NCBI RefSeq assembly: GCF_016909575.1
Contig: NZ_JAFBGA010000005.1
Span: 62,001-126,000 of the forward strand
DNA from: Streptomyces sp. HB132
Lineage (GTDB): Bacteria; Actinomycetota; Actinomycetes; Streptomycetales; Streptomycetaceae
DNA length: 64,000 nt
Direction: 5' to 3'
Shown here: positions 45,214-54,969 of the stretch, one piece after another
How positions within the stretch are numbered: the first letter of the stretch is position 1
How the letters are laid out: every line of letters begins with the position of its first letter
Translations under genes and position numbers: made by a program
Notes under the pieces: model-generated
What the model saw: only the letters and a program-made list of their open reading frames with translations
What the model was told of the DNA's origin: nothing
The model's database searches: none

Positions 45214-46224
45214 ATGGGGGATCTCGCGGTGCTGGACGTCCTGGGACTCGATGCAGAGGCAGAAGCCGTTTATCGGGCCATGATCAGCTATCCCCGTGCC
45301 GGAGTTGCAGAACTGGCGGCCAGTCTTGTTCTGACGGAGCAGAGAGTCCGTGACGGGCTGAGTCGACTCAGCGAGCTGGCACTGATCCAACCCACTGTCC
45401 AGGGCGGCGTCGGATTCTCCGCAATCAGCCCCGAGACTGCCATGGAGGCACTGCTGTCACGGCAGCAGGCGGAGCTGGCGGCCCAGCAGATGCGCGTAGA
45501 GTCTTCCCGCGCCGCAGCGGCACAGTTGATCGCTGAGTGGTCCGCGTTGCGCCCTCGGACGACTGACCAGGAATCCGAGCGGCTGACCGGACCCGACGCC
45601 ATAAGGGAACGGCTGGCGCTGTTAGCTGAATCTGCGGAAGAGGAGATCGCTACATTCGCTCCGGGCGGCGCACACTCGGCCGAGGACCTGGAGGCAAGCC
45701 GCGCCCCCAACAGCGCTCTGCTCAACAGGGGGGTGCGCATGCGAACAATCTACTTGGACAGTGTCCGCCACCACCGCCCCACCCTGGACCATGTAACCTG
45801 GCTCAACGGCCTCGGAGGGCAGGTCCGCACTGCTCCTGTCCTGCCGATACGGATGATCGTCGTTGACCGGCGTCAGGCGGTACTTCCCATCGACACAGAC
45901 GACGCCCTGGCCGGAGCGGTCATCCTTCAAGGCGTCGGCACAGTCGCAGCGCTGTGCGCCCTGTTCGAGAGCGTCTGGAGTACTGCGGTCCCTCTGGGCA
46001 CCGCTCCGCAACGCGACAAGGACGGAATTCCGTCACAGGAAAGGGCTGTACTCGCCCTGCTCGCACAGGGATACACCGACGAAGCCATCGCCAAGCGCCT
46101 GGGCGTCTCCCCCCGCACCGCTCGACGCACTGCCGCATCCCTCCTGGAACACCTGGACGCCCGCAGTCGCTTCGAAGCCGGGGTGCACGCCGTCCAGGAC
46201 GGTTGGCTTCCGGCGACCCGCTGA
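45214..46224 (+). CDS. TrmB-like/LuxR-type regulator
   Basis: 336 aa from the ATG at 45214. The N-terminal 70 residues have a winged-helix/TrmB pattern (AEAVYRAMISYPRAGVAELA). The middle is a ligand-type domain. The C-terminal LuxR helix-turn-helix is clear: LLAQGYTDEAIAKRLGVSPR. It is divergent from the small-peptide genes with about 140 bp between, and so is their likely regulator. The signal is unknown. It contains no receiver Asp. Confidence 0.82.
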   Translation: MGDLAVLDVLGLDAEAEAVYRAMISYPRAGVAELAASLVLTEQRVRDGLSRLSELALIQPTVQGGVGFSAISPETAMEALLSRQQAELAAQQMRVESSRAAAAQLIAEWSALRPRTTDQESERLTGPDAIRERLALLAESAEEEIATFAPGGAHSAEDLEASRAPNSALLNRGVRMRTIYLDSVRHHRPTLDHVTWLNGLGGQVRTAPVLPIRMIVVDRRQAVLPIDTDDALAGAVILQGVGTVAALCALFESVWSTAVPLGTAPQRDKDGIPSQERAVLALLAQGYTDEAIAKRLGVSPRTARRTAASLLEHLDARSRFEAGVHAVQDGWLPATR

Positions 46225-46370
46225 GTGAGCGGATCCCCGAGCACACCGCCTCCGGCATACGCCCGCAGCACAGCACCCGTCGGCGAAAACGGTCCACTGC
46301 GGCCCATCTACACAGTGTCGTGCGCATGCTCCACCGCAGAGCCTCCTCCCCCGCTCCCCTAACTTGATCT

Positions 46371-47179
46371 TTAACCTACGCGCCGCGGACGTGGATCCGT
46401 TGACTTCTTCGTTCGTCGTTTCGTGGAGCCTGGTTTGCCGACCGTGTGCACGTCGTGGCGCGGGGTGGGCCGGGTGTTTTTGCTTCCGGGTGGCCGCGGC
46501 GCCGGCGGTTGGCCCTCTGGTCCCTCGGCTCGGGGATCGTGTGCTTGATCTCGCGTCTGCGCAGGTGACGCCGATTGCGGCGTGACGAGTACGCCTTCGC
46601 CCCCGACATGGTCGGGCCGGGTGCGCGGTCGTCCACCAGCCTGCCGGGGCTCCAGGCCGGGAATCATCTGCGGTGCATCCCCCCACTGGCCGGGCGTGAT
46701 GACGAACCCGAGCGGGCGGCACCCGCCTTCCCGGCGAGGTGGATCTTGCTGGTGAGCCCGCCTCGCGAGCGTCCCAGGGCCTCATCGGAGCGGTGACGTG
46801 CGGGGCTCCTGCGCCGACCCGGGACCTTCGGGACACGAGTGGAGGCGCCTGCCGCGTGCTGATGAGCGCGGCAGGTTGTGCAATCGATGCTGACCATGCT
46901 CCAGTCGATCCGGCCCTCGGCATCGGCGTCGGCCTGGACAGCCCGCAGGATTCTCTCCCACGTGCCGTCCGCCGACCATCTTCGATGACGATCGTGAACC
47001 GTCTTCCAGCTACCGAAGCAGGGAGGCAGGTCCCGCCAGGGGAGGCCGGTTTGATGCCGGAGCAGAATCCCGTTGATCACCCGACGGTGGCACTGCCAGC
47101 GTCCACCCCGCCCGCGATTCGCCGGGAAGTGCGGCACCAACCGAACCCACTCTTCATCCGAAAGATATCCCCGCCCCAT
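46371..47179 (-). pseudogene. IS5-family transposase remnant
   Basis: One frame begins GRGYLSDEEWVRLVPHFPAN, then GILLRHQTGLPWRDLPPCFG and SMVSIDCTTCRAHQHAAGA, as in IS5/IS427 transposases. A frameshift follows near 46700, and the tail continues in other frames (AYSSRRNRRHLRRREIKHTI). At least two shifts, so inactive. No terminal repeats were confirmed. Confidence 0.85.
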
Positions 47180-47573
47180 GCCCCACCGAACGAGTCCCCG
47201 GCAGGAGCGTCACGCGACCCATCGGACAAGACCTAATCATCTCCGCAGCCGCCGACGGGCACTCGGAAGCCGTGGTTGCACCGGATGTAGTCAATGAGTT
47301 TCCGCTGTCCAGGCATGGTTTCAGCCGGAAGCACGGATGATCTCGACGCTCTGTTTCCGCTTGATCGTCGAAGGGTGCGCGGTGGCGTCGATGCTGGGGT
47401 CACTGGCGAAGCGGGAGTTGCAGCCGCCCGCCAGCGGGTGGAGGACCTAAGTGGTCGAGTTTGGAAATCCTTCGGGGGTTGACGCTGAGGGAGCTCCCGT
47501 GCCAAGTGGTGGCGTGGAACGAACCGAAGCGCGAGTTGACCTTCAAGTTGGATGAAGGTCAACAATCGGGGCT
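47180..47573. other. intergenic upstream of the MerR fusion gene
   Basis: No gene recognised. It includes the likely promoter near 47530-47570. Confidence 0.4.
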
Positions 47574-48650
47574 ATGGATGACGGCAGCACGGAACTACTG
47601 AGTATCAGCGCCTTCGCGCGGCGAGTCGGTCTTGCTCCGAGCGCCCTGCGTTTCTACGACGACAGCCGCGTTCTGCGGCCGGCGAGGGTCGATGGGGCGA
47701 CCGGATACCGCTTCTACAGCCCTGCGCAGGAGGCCCGTGCCGTGCTCCTGCGTGGTCTGCGCGAAGCGGGGCTGCCGCTGGCCGAAGCCACCGTGGTGCT
47801 CGACGGGCCCGAGCGCGAGGGCCGAGAGGTGCTGGAGCGGCACTTGGAGAGGATGCGAGATCAGACGCAGACCGCCAAGGCAGCCGTCGCGGTGGCTCTG
47901 CAGTTCATCTCGACTGCAAGTAGTACGACGGAAGTGCGAATCGACGGTGTGGAGCTGGCCAGTGCTGTACGCCAGGTGGTGCCGGCCACAGCTTCGGACG
48001 GGCAGAATCCTGCGCTTGGCTGCGTCCTCATCGAGATCGATGACGGCGAGGTTCGTCTGGTAGCCACCGATCGCTACCGCCTGTCGATGCGCGTCCTGAA
48101 GCCGGCGGCGCTCGATGGAGGACCCTGCCACCTGCTGATGCACGCGGCTGACCTGATCGAGTTCGGGCAATGGGCGGCACGCGTCCACCAAGTCACCCTC
48201 CAGGTCGGACCGGACGGCACCCGAGCACGCAGTGCGACACAGTCCCGCGTCCTGGCGACGGTCGATGCCGAGTTTCCTTCCTACCGCGAGATGCACTCGG
48301 CTCTGCCCCCGACCGAATACCGCGTGATCGTGGATCGCCTGGCCCTTCGCGACGCGGTCAACAGCCGCGGCGACGCTGCACGCATCGCTGTGAGTTTCGC
48401 CGACGAAGAGCTGGTCGTCTCTCTGGCCGATCGCTCCCAGGCCGCCACTCTGCCTGCGGTCTGCCACGAAGACTTGCCCCAGCGGATCGGATTCGACCCT
48501 GCCGTCCTGGCTTCCGCGCTGGAGGCCAGCGTCGGGCCCGACGTCCTGCTGGAGATCTCCGCAACGGACCGTCCCGTTGTAGTGCGTTCCGCAGACCAGG
48601 GCAGCTTCACCACGCTGGTCATGCCGGTGGCCCTCAACACCTCCAGCTGA
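47574..48650 (+). CDS. MerR-type DNA-binding domain fused to a sliding-clamp-like domain
   Basis: 358 aa. Residues 10-80 are a MerR helix-turn-helix (ISAFARRVGLAPSALRFYDD, then RVLRPARVDG and YRFYSPAQEA). A coiled linker follows. Residues 120-355 resemble the DnaN beta-clamp fold: AVRQVVPATASDG, VATDRYRLSMRVLKPAALDG, DAEFPSYREM. Such fusions are known in Streptomyces but their role is not. They may act as a ligand- or DNA-topology-sensing regulator. The gene is 46 bp upstream of a TPR-type gene and may be co-transcribed. Confidence 0.8.
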   Translation: MDDGSTELLSISAFARRVGLAPSALRFYDDSRVLRPARVDGATGYRFYSPAQEARAVLLRGLREAGLPLAEATVVLDGPEREGREVLERHLERMRDQTQTAKAAVAVALQFISTASSTTEVRIDGVELASAVRQVVPATASDGQNPALGCVLIEIDDGEVRLVATDRYRLSMRVLKPAALDGGPCHLLMHAADLIEFGQWAARVHQVTLQVGPDGTRARSATQSRVLATVDAEFPSYREMHSALPPTEYRVIVDRLALRDAVNSRGDAARIAVSFADEELVVSLADRSQAATLPAVCHEDLPQRIGFDPAVLASALEASVGPDVLLEISATDRPVVVRSADQGSFTTLVMPVALNTSS

Positions 48651-48695
48651 CTCCGTCGCAACACCGCGCCCACCCTCATCACTCCAAGGAGAACC

Positions 48696-49349
48696 GTGAC
48701 CGACCCCCAGAACGTCGTCGTGCAGTTGTGCGCGCAGGGCATGCAGGCCGAGACCGAAGGACGAGATGCCCAGGCCCGGGACCTGTTCCTCCAAGCGTGG
48801 GATGCAGCCGAGGACGACTACGACGCCTGCATCGCCGCGCATTACCTCGCCCGGCACCAGCCGACCCCGCAGGAGACCCTGCACTGGAACCAGGAGTGCC
48901 TGAACCGGGCCGACAAGGTTGGTGACGACCGTGTCCGCGGCTTCTACGCCTCACTGCACGGCAGCATGGCCCGAGCCCACCGGGACCTGGGCCAGATCGA
49001 CAAGGCCCGCGAGCACTTCGAGGCCGCGGCCCGGCACATCGACGCGGTCCCGGCCGGCCCCCACCAGCAATGGCTCCGCTACCGCATCGCCGCAGGACTG
49101 CGTGCCACCGCCCTCTCCGCACCACAGCAGCACGAGGACCCGGTCGGCGAACTCCTCACGCGGCTCTGCGCACGCACGGACCTCGAAGCCCTGAGTCTGC
49201 TGCTGCCTCCGTACATGGGCAGCCTCGGCACACCCGAGGACGACGAACGCATCACCACCGCCCTGCGCATGCTCCACGCCGAACGTCGGCTTCCCGACGA
49301 TGAGCAGTCCGTCCTCAGCCAGGCGATCGAGGTCCGGTCCGCCGCGTGA
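48696..49349 (+). CDS. TPR-like protein
   Basis: 217 aa, all-helical with repeat-like helices: GRDAQARDLFLQAWDAAEDD then CIAAHYLARHQPTPQETLHW and SMARAHRDLGQIDKAREHFE. GTG at 48696 follows AAGGAG. It lies just after the MerR-clamp fusion, which suggests a functional pair. No enzyme motif. Probably a scaffold. Confidence 0.7.
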   Translation: MTDPQNVVVQLCAQGMQAETEGRDAQARDLFLQAWDAAEDDYDACIAAHYLARHQPTPQETLHWNQECLNRADKVGDDRVRGFYASLHGSMARAHRDLGQIDKAREHFEAAARHIDAVPAGPHQQWLRYRIAAGLRATALSAPQQHEDPVGELLTRLCARTDLEALSLLLPPYMGSLGTPEDDERITTALRMLHAERRLPDDEQSVLSQAIEVRSAA

Positions 49350-49438
49350 GCGCCTCCGCTCCTCGGTGACACGCGAGACGCCCGCTTAGGCACCCGACTG
49401 CCCGACTTGCTGCTGATGAACATTCAACGATCATGACG

Positions 49439-49466
49439 GGCCCGCCGCCCTGCGGGTCGGCGGGCC
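49439..49466 (+). terminator. GC-rich hairpin
   Basis: A 9-bp stem ggcccgccg/cggcgggcc with additional inner C/G pairing lies 90 bp after the TPR gene stop and just before an IS630 remnant. Likely terminator. Confidence 0.6.
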
Positions 49467-49473
49467 ATCATAC

Positions 49474-50414
49474 GTGCAGCTCCAGTCTGCTCTCGACACG
49501 GTCCGAACCTGGCGGGGCCGGTTCGCCCATGGTGGGCTGCCAGCCCTGGCCGACCGCAAACGGTCCGGGCGCCCCGCCCGGTTCACCCCCGTGCAGGTCG
49601 CTGTGGCCAAGGCGCTGGCCTGCCAGCTCCCCGACGAGAGCGGCATCCAGCTCTCCCGCTGGTCGTGTCCTGAACTGGCCGCCGAGCTCACCGCGCGCGG
49701 CATCACCGCGGCCGTCTCCGCGTCCACGGTGCGCCGTTGGCTGCGCGAAGACGCGCACAAGCCCTGGCAGTACCAGTCCTGGATCTTCATCACCGACCCC
49801 GACTTCCGGCCCAAGGCCCAGCGGGTCCTGGATCTATACGCCCGTACCCTTGAGGGCGAGCAGCTGGGCGCGGACGAGTACGGCATCAGCGCGGACGAGA
49901 AGACCTCCGTCCAGGCCCGCTGCCGCTGCCACCCCTCCCTCGCCCCCGGGCAGACCCGCGCGATGCGCGTCAACCACACCTACGGCCGCGGCGGCGCCCT
50001 GGCCGCCTACGACGTCCACCGCGCCAAGGCGTTCGGCCGCTGCGAACCACGCACCGGCATCGACCCGTTCATGCGCCTGGTCACCCAGGTCATGGCCCAG
50101 GAGCCCTACGCCAGCGCGAAGCGCGTGTTCTGGACCGTCGACAACGGCTCCTCCCACCGCGGCCAGAAATCCGTCGACCGGTTGGCCGCCGCGTTCCCGA
50201 ACGCGGTCCTGGTCCACACCCCGGTGCACGCCTCCTGGCTGGCGACCTCGATGAGGTCCGGGACCGGCTCCGAGAATTCGAAGACCGCTACAACACCACG
50301 GCCCAGTCGTTCCAGTGGAAGTTCACCACCTCCGACCCGGACGATCTACTGGCCCGACTCGACCGGCACCAACCCGGCCGGCACGAAGAATCCTCCGTCG
50401 CCCTGGCCGCATGA
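49474..50414 (+). pseudogene. IS630-family transposase, frameshifted and internally deleted
   Basis: The start is missing, then GLPALADRKRSGRP and the DDE core (GISADEKTSVQARC, VFWTVDNGSSHRG) are intact. The frame runs to PVHASWL, which should be followed by NQVE-type residues, but instead jumps, in a different frame, to DLDEVRDRLREFEDRYNTTA and ends at 50414. About 30 residues, including the catalytic Glu, are lost. Inactive. Confidence 0.85.
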
Positions 50415-50488
50415 TCAACCCCCGAAGGACTTACGGCGCAGACCACTAAGTCTACTAACCATGGACGTTGTTGACACGGGGGTCTTGA

Positions 50489-50802
50489 TCAAAGGCGGCG
50501 GCGCAACCGGACCCCTTCGACCTCGAACGCCCGCAGGATCCCGGCGTCGCGTTTGTGGCTGACCGCCTCGCCGCTCGTCTCCTGGAGTTCGGCGGTGATT
50601 CTCGGGGCTCCGCAGGTGCCGTCCGATTCCTGGTGCACCGCCCGTATCCGGGCGGCCAACTGTGCGTCGGTCACCTGCCGGGCGGCCCGGTCCGCAGCTG
50701 TCCGGCGCCAGTAGTAGAAGCTCGAGCGGCTGACGCCGAGGATGCTGCAGAGCCGCTGCACACCGTAACGGCGCTGTAGATCGGCGACACACTGAAAGCG
50801 GT
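50489..50802 (-). pseudogene. IS3 transposase orfB fragment
   Basis: NRFQCVADLQRRYGVQRLCS then SRSSFYYWRRTAADRAARQV and HQESDGTCGAPRITAELQET match the first 100 residues of IS3 orfB. It is cut at about 50490 before the DDE core. The 5' end abuts the inserted ISAzo13-type element, so orfA and orfB are now about 1.8 kb apart. Confidence 0.82.
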
Positions 50803-50805
50803 TCA

Positions 50806-50827
50806 GGACCCGTAATTTAACTACTGC
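50806..50827 (+). repeat. left inverted repeat of the ISAzo13-type element
   Basis: Perfect reverse complement of 52554-52575. Confidence 0.92.
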
Positions 50828-52508
50828 TTGAGTTGATCTCGTCGTGGTGCTCGATCAGGCACTTCAAGGCTTCGAGCGTGCGGGGAGGGTGGGGCCTGTG
50901 GAAGACGAGGACTCTGGCGAGCTCGGGTCCGGCGAAGGCCAGCATCGGCTTGGATCTCCCGGCGTGGTAGCTCAGCACGTTGCGCTTGCGGCCCATCAGT
51001 TCGGCCGCGAGAGTCAAGGTGACGGTGTTGCGGCTGCGGAGTACGGCGACCAGGACACGGTGGCGGTGATCGAGGGTGCCGAAACCGGGGTTACGTCCGC
51101 GACCGTCCCTGTCTGCGCTCTGGCGTTCGGCTTCGGTCAGGAGCAGTTGGCACGGTTCGAGCTGGACCACGAGCTGCTCGAAGTGTTCTCGGGTCATGCC
51201 AGTGAGTGCGTGGTGGGTGAGGAGGAAGGTGGCCACGGCCGGGATCGGAGGGCCCGACTCGGCCCGTGAATCCTCCGGAGGCTGCTGGCCGGGGTCCTGC
51301 GGGGCGATGGTGTAGTTCCACTCACCATGAAACTCATCGCGTTCGACGCGTCGCTCGGCGCTCTGGCGTTCGGCTCGGGTGAGCACGCGCCCGGTGGGGT
51401 ATGCGTTCTCGTCCAGCACGGCCTGGACGGTCAGTCCGGTGCTGGTGCGGGTGGCCGAGATGGTCTCCAGCAGTACCTCGTAGCTGGTCAGCGGCTGCCC
51501 GCGCAGGCTGTGGGTGATCCGGGAGAACAGACGATGTTCCACCTTGTTCCATTTTGAAGTACCTGGTGGGAAGTGCATGACGGTGATACTCAGCCCGGAC
51601 TCGTCGGCGAAGTCGGCCAGGCCCATTTTGAACAGGCGGGAGTCCGCCGAGTTGGCCCCTCCGGCATCGGCGGTGACGAGCAAGCGATCGGTGCTGGGAT
51701 GATCGAGGCGCCCTTGGACCTTCCACCAGCGGCGCAGGGACTCCCCCGCGAAGGCAGCGGTGTTGCGGTCGGTGCCCACATTCACCCAGCCGCTGTCGCG
51801 GCCCAGGTCGTAGATGCCGTATGGAATGGCGAACGGGGTGTCGGGGCGGAAGAAGTCGTGATCCGGAGCGGTGATCGGTTGCCCTTTGGGGCGGTAGGTG
51901 CGGCCGGGGCGTGCGAAGTCGCCGATCGGTTCCTTCTGCTTCGCATCCACACTCACCACCGGCAGGCCCTGCGACAGGAAACGTTCGGCAGCGGTGTTGA
52001 TGTGACGGAACTGGGCGTCTCGGTCGGGCACCTGACTGCCGGCCCGCGTCTTGGCCATGCCCTGCAGACTGAAGCCCATCGCACGCAGCAGACCACCGAC
52101 TACCGGGGCACTGACCGGATGACCAGCAACGGTCAATTCCTGGGACAAGTCCCGCAGCGAGGCGGTGGTCCAGCGCAACGGGGACACTGGATCACCCACC
52201 GCACGCGGCTCGATCAGCAAGTCGAGAGCCGCCAACAGACCAGGGTCGCGCTCGGCAGCGGACTTGCGCCCGCCGCCCGGTCTGCGAATCCGCCCCAACA
52301 CTGTTGCTCCGAGCGCGAGTTCCGCACGCCCTCGTGCCACAGTCGACTCCGAAACCTCCGCCAGCCTGGCCACGGCCGCGATCCCACCATGCCCCAGAGC
52401 CTCCGCCTCGGAAGCCAGATACAGACAGCGCTGCCGCTCGTCCAGATGCGGCAGCACCACCGCGAACTTCGTATCCAGCACCGTCAGGACTTCATCCGCA
52501 ATGGCCAC
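50817..52508 (-). CDS. ISAzo13-family transposase
   Basis: 563 aa and uninterrupted. It opens AIADEVLTVLDTKFAVVLPH, with a DNA-binding region SESTVARGRAELALG, then a DDE-type core: VVSVDAKQKEPIGDFARPGR, TADAGGANSADSR, and a Glu in FPPGTSKWNKVEHRLF. The stop codon lies inside the terminal repeat. GTG start at 52508. The only intact transposase in the window. Confidence 0.9.
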   Translation of the reverse strand: MAIADEVLTVLDTKFAVVLPHLDERQRCLYLASEAEALGHGGIAAVARLAEVSESTVARGRAELALGATVLGRIRRPGGGRKSAAERDPGLLAALDLLIEPRAVGDPVSPLRWTTASLRDLSQELTVAGHPVSAPVVGGLLRAMGFSLQGMAKTRAGSQVPDRDAQFRHINTAAERFLSQGLPVVSVDAKQKEPIGDFARPGRTYRPKGQPITAPDHDFFRPDTPFAIPYGIYDLGRDSGWVNVGTDRNTAAFAGESLRRWWKVQGRLDHPSTDRLLVTADAGGANSADSRLFKMGLADFADESGLSITVMHFPPGTSKWNKVEHRLFSRITHSLRGQPLTSYEVLLETISATRTSTGLTVQAVLDENAYPTGRVLTRAERQSAERRVERDEFHGEWNYTIAPQDPGQQPPEDSRAESGPPIPAVATFLLTHHALTGMTREHFEQLVVQLEPCQLLLTEAERQSADRDGRGRNPGFGTLDHRHRVLVAVLRSRNTVTLTLAAELMGRKRNVLSYHAGRSKPMLAFAGPELARVLVFHRPHPPRTLEALKCLIEHHDEINSSSS

Positions 52509-52553
52509 AACAGCCCAACTGCATCGAGTCGCAGAGGTATCGGCCAGAAACCG

Positions 52554-52575
52554 GCAGTAGTTAAATTACGGGTCC
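52554..52575 (-). repeat. right inverted repeat of the ISAzo13-type element
   Basis: Perfect reverse complement of 50806-50827. The TCA next to it is the duplicated target and also supplies the stop codon of the IS3 orfA. Confidence 0.92.
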
Positions 52576-52863
52576 TCACCAGCGCGTCTCCCCGGCGAAA
52601 TACTTCGCCGCCTTCCGCCGGATCTCGCGTTCCTCCTCCAACTCACGGACCCGCTTCCGCAGAGCCGAGTTCTCCGCCTCCAGCGGAGCCGGTTCCTGCG
52701 TCCGGCGGCCCCGGGGACGGCTCACCCCGGCCGCCCTCACCCAGTTCCGCAGCGTCTCCGGGTTGATCCCCAGGTCGGCGGCGACCGACCTGATCCTCGC
52801 TTCCGGCCGCGCCCCGTACAGCGCGCCCGCGTCCACCTTGAACTCCGGCGGACAGTTCTTCAT
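52576..52863 (-). CDS. IS3-family transposase orfA
   Basis: 95 aa with HTH_Tnp_1 layout: MKNCPPEFKVDAGALYGARP then RSVAADLGINPETLRNWVRA, followed by a leucine-zipper-like coiled coil RKRVRELEEEREIRR. Complete, but separated from orfB by the ISAzo13 insertion. The element is thus inactive. Confidence 0.85.
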   Translation of the reverse strand: MKNCPPEFKVDAGALYGARPEARIRSVAADLGINPETLRNWVRAAGVSRPRGRRTQEPAPLEAENSALRKRVRELEEEREIRRKAAKYFAGETRW

Positions 52864-53206
52864 GACCGCGAGATGCCCGTCCTCAGATCCTCAAGATCCA
52901 GTATCTCGTGTGTCCAGGACCAGGGGTCAAGGCCCGTATGAGCTGGGCAGCGAACGTGATGATGTCGGTGACGTGGCCGACAGCGCGATTGCGGAGGCGT
53001 GGAGCGAGTGGTCGCGAACAGACGTCCCTCGTCCTGCTCAACCGCAGGTCCATGGGGTCAGCTCCTGGCGGCTGCTCGCCGGCCCCGAGACCGGCCGATG
53101 GGCGCTGGAAGCACCCTGCTGTGGTGGTGTGGCACCAAGCCCATGATTGGTTGACACCGCGTACGCCGTCCACCGCCCCGGGCCGAGCAAGGTGCGCTGA
53201 GTCGGT

Positions 53207-53341
53207 GAGCGCGCGTTCGCCGGGCTGCACCAGTTCAAACGGCTCCACATCCGCTTCCGACGACACGCGGATCCCCACCAGGGCCTGCTCGAGCTGGTCT
53301 GCAGCCTTGCATGCCTCCGCCGCCCGCGAGCCGCATTCTGA
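53207..53341 (+). pseudogene. C-terminal remnant of an IS5-like transposase
   Basis: The frame reads ERAFAGLHQFKRLHIRFRRH then ADPHQGLLELVCSLACLRRP and stops at 53341. It matches the C-terminal ERTFAWLHQFRRL...HQGLLTLACALICLRRL of IS5-type transposases. The preceding sequence in this frame has a stop. Confidence 0.65.
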
Positions 53342-53713
53342 AACGATCAGTTGGGTCCCGGTTTCCGGGTGCCCGTAATCAAGGGGAAGGTTCGCCACCG
53401 GGCGAGAGACGAAAGCGCACATCTGGGCACCTACGGGTGGACCCCCTCGGCCACGTCGAGCGCCTTGACGCTCGCTCCTCGCCACCCACGAAAGCCTGCG
53501 GCCAAGCCGGCGGGAACGGGGTACCGGGACTCACCGTGACCGGGCACGGCGGTGGTCATCGGAAGGCGTGCCGAGTGGCGTGGAGGTCCTTTCCTTGCGT
53601 GCGCCTTGTCGGCGTGCCCCCGGGTGAGTGGTCTTGTCGCGGACGCTGTGAGCGGAGGGTCGCATCCGGGCAGAGACATGGGGCCCCGAGCCCTCTCATC
53701 TACGGAGTCCTGA
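53342..53713. other. intergenic, no gene recognised
   Basis: Decayed flank of the IS region and promoter side of the lipoprotein gene. Confidence 0.4.
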
Positions 53714-54205
53714 ATGAAACGCACCGCTACCGCTGCCACCGGTACGGCCACACTGCTTCTCGCCGCCGTCCTCACCGGGTGCTCCGACAGCACCTCGGCG
53801 GAGGGGCACGGGCCCACCTACTCCAGCGCCTCTCCCTCGGCACCGGCCACCGTGGACACGAAGTCCGAGGGCAAGCTCGGCAGCATCCTCGTTGACGACA
53901 AGGGCAACACCCTCTACCTCTTCCTCGCCGACACGAAGAACAAGTCGAACTGCACGAATGCCTGCGCCAAGGCCTGGCCGCCCCTCCTGACCAAGGGCGC
54001 CGCCAAGGTCGGCAGCGGCGTGGACAAGAAGCTCCTCGACACCACCAAGCGTTCCGGCGGCGACGAACAGGTCACCTACAACGGCCACCCCCTGTACTAC
54101 TACGCCGCGGACACCAAGCCCGGCCAGACCAACGGCCAGGGCCTCAACCAGTTCGGCGCCGAGTGGTATGTCCTTGACGCCAAGGGCAATAAGGTCGAGA
54201 GCTGA
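53714..54205 (+). CDS. COG4315-type lipoprotein
   Basis: 163 aa. Signal peptide with lipobox: MKRTATAATGTATLLLAAVL then TGCSD, with Cys at about residue 23. A Ser/Ala-rich tether follows. Two domains with the YxF/W/Y-x-x-D-like motif: GNTLYLFLADTKNKSNCTNA, and NGHPLYYYAADTKPGQTNGQ. Family members are outer-face lipoproteins of unknown function. The Cys pair in KSNCTNACAKAW may form a disulfide. It is just upstream of the DUF6529 gene and may be co-transcribed. Confidence 0.9.
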   Translation: MKRTATAATGTATLLLAAVLTGCSDSTSAEGHGPTYSSASPSAPATVDTKSEGKLGSILVDDKGNTLYLFLADTKNKSNCTNACAKAWPPLLTKGAAKVGSGVDKKLLDTTKRSGGDEQVTYNGHPLYYYAADTKPGQTNGQGLNQFGAEWYVLDAKGNKVES

Positions 54206-54270
54206 GTCGGCTCGACGGCACCGGTTCGCAGCGCGGCGAAGGCGGCGGCACGAAGCTCGCGACCGGCGCC

Positions 54271-54801
54271 GTGCTCGCCGTCCTTCTGCCTGTCGCAGTC
54301 GGTGTCGGGATCTATCTTTTCGGGACCCATCACACGCCGCGCTACGACAACGGACTCTACGGTCGGCACGGCACCGCCGCAGTAGACCTCAAAGCCCAAC
54401 TCAGCACCGCCCTGCTCGGCCTCGCCTTCATCCAGCTCGCTCTCGCCCTGTGGATGTACGGGCGCCTGCCAGGCGCCCGCTCCGCACCCCGGCCGGTGCG
54501 CCTGGGACACCGCGTGCTCGGGTTCCTCACGTTTCTCTTCTCACTGCCGATCGCCTACCACTGCCTGACGACCTACGGGATCGAGACGACGACTCCGCGG
54601 GTCGCGATCCACTCCTTCGCCGGGTGCGCCCTCTACGGGGCGTTCGTGGCCAAGGTCATCGTCGTACGCAGCAGACGCCTCCCCGGCCTGCTCCTCCCGG
54701 CGATGGGCGCCCTGCTCGTACTCGGCATGGCCCTCCTCTGGTACACCGCAGCCCTGTGGGCCCTGAACGGAGACTCGGTACCAGGATTCTCCACCGTCTG
54801 A
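54271..54801 (+). CDS. DUF6529-like four-TM membrane protein
   Basis: 176 aa with four hydrophobic segments: AVLLPVAVGVGIYLF, LLGLAFIQLALALWMYG, VLGFLTFLFSLPIAYH, and ALLVLGMALLWYTAALWAL. Conserved-looking HHTPRYDNGLYGRHG, LKAQLSTALL and HSFAGCALYGAFVAKV with a His and a Lys resemble cytochrome-b561-like or DUF6529 proteins. The GTG start at 54271 is the first plausible start; a few residues may be missing upstream. It sits 65 bp after the lipoprotein gene. Confidence 0.7.
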   Translation: MLAVLLPVAVGVGIYLFGTHHTPRYDNGLYGRHGTAAVDLKAQLSTALLGLAFIQLALALWMYGRLPGARSAPRPVRLGHRVLGFLTFLFSLPIAYHCLTTYGIETTTPRVAIHSFAGCALYGAFVAKVIVVRSRRLPGLLLPAMGALLVLGMALLWYTAALWALNGDSVPGFSTV

Positions 54802-54969
54802 GGAAGCCTTGCCGGGCCTCGCGTACGCGGTTACCGTCCAGCGAGCGCAGGCCCGGGACGGCTGCGTCCTCCCCGCACGATGAAGGCCGGAACGGGACGG
54901 GACGCGGCCGGGGCTGTCGACGCCGCCGGGGCGAGCGAGGGCCCCAAGCTGCGCCATGCGCAAGGTGTT

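Larger units (their letters stand above)
50806..52575. mobile_element. complete ISAzo13-type insertion sequence
   Basis: 22-bp perfect terminal inverted repeats begin ggacccgtaatttaactact and end at 50827, and mirror at 52554-52575. The element is flanked by a 3-bp duplication TCA at 50803-50805 and 52576-52578. It is 1770 bp and carries one transposase. It is inserted at the orfA/orfB junction of an IS3 copy. The perfect repeats and target duplication suggest recent movement. Confidence 0.92.
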
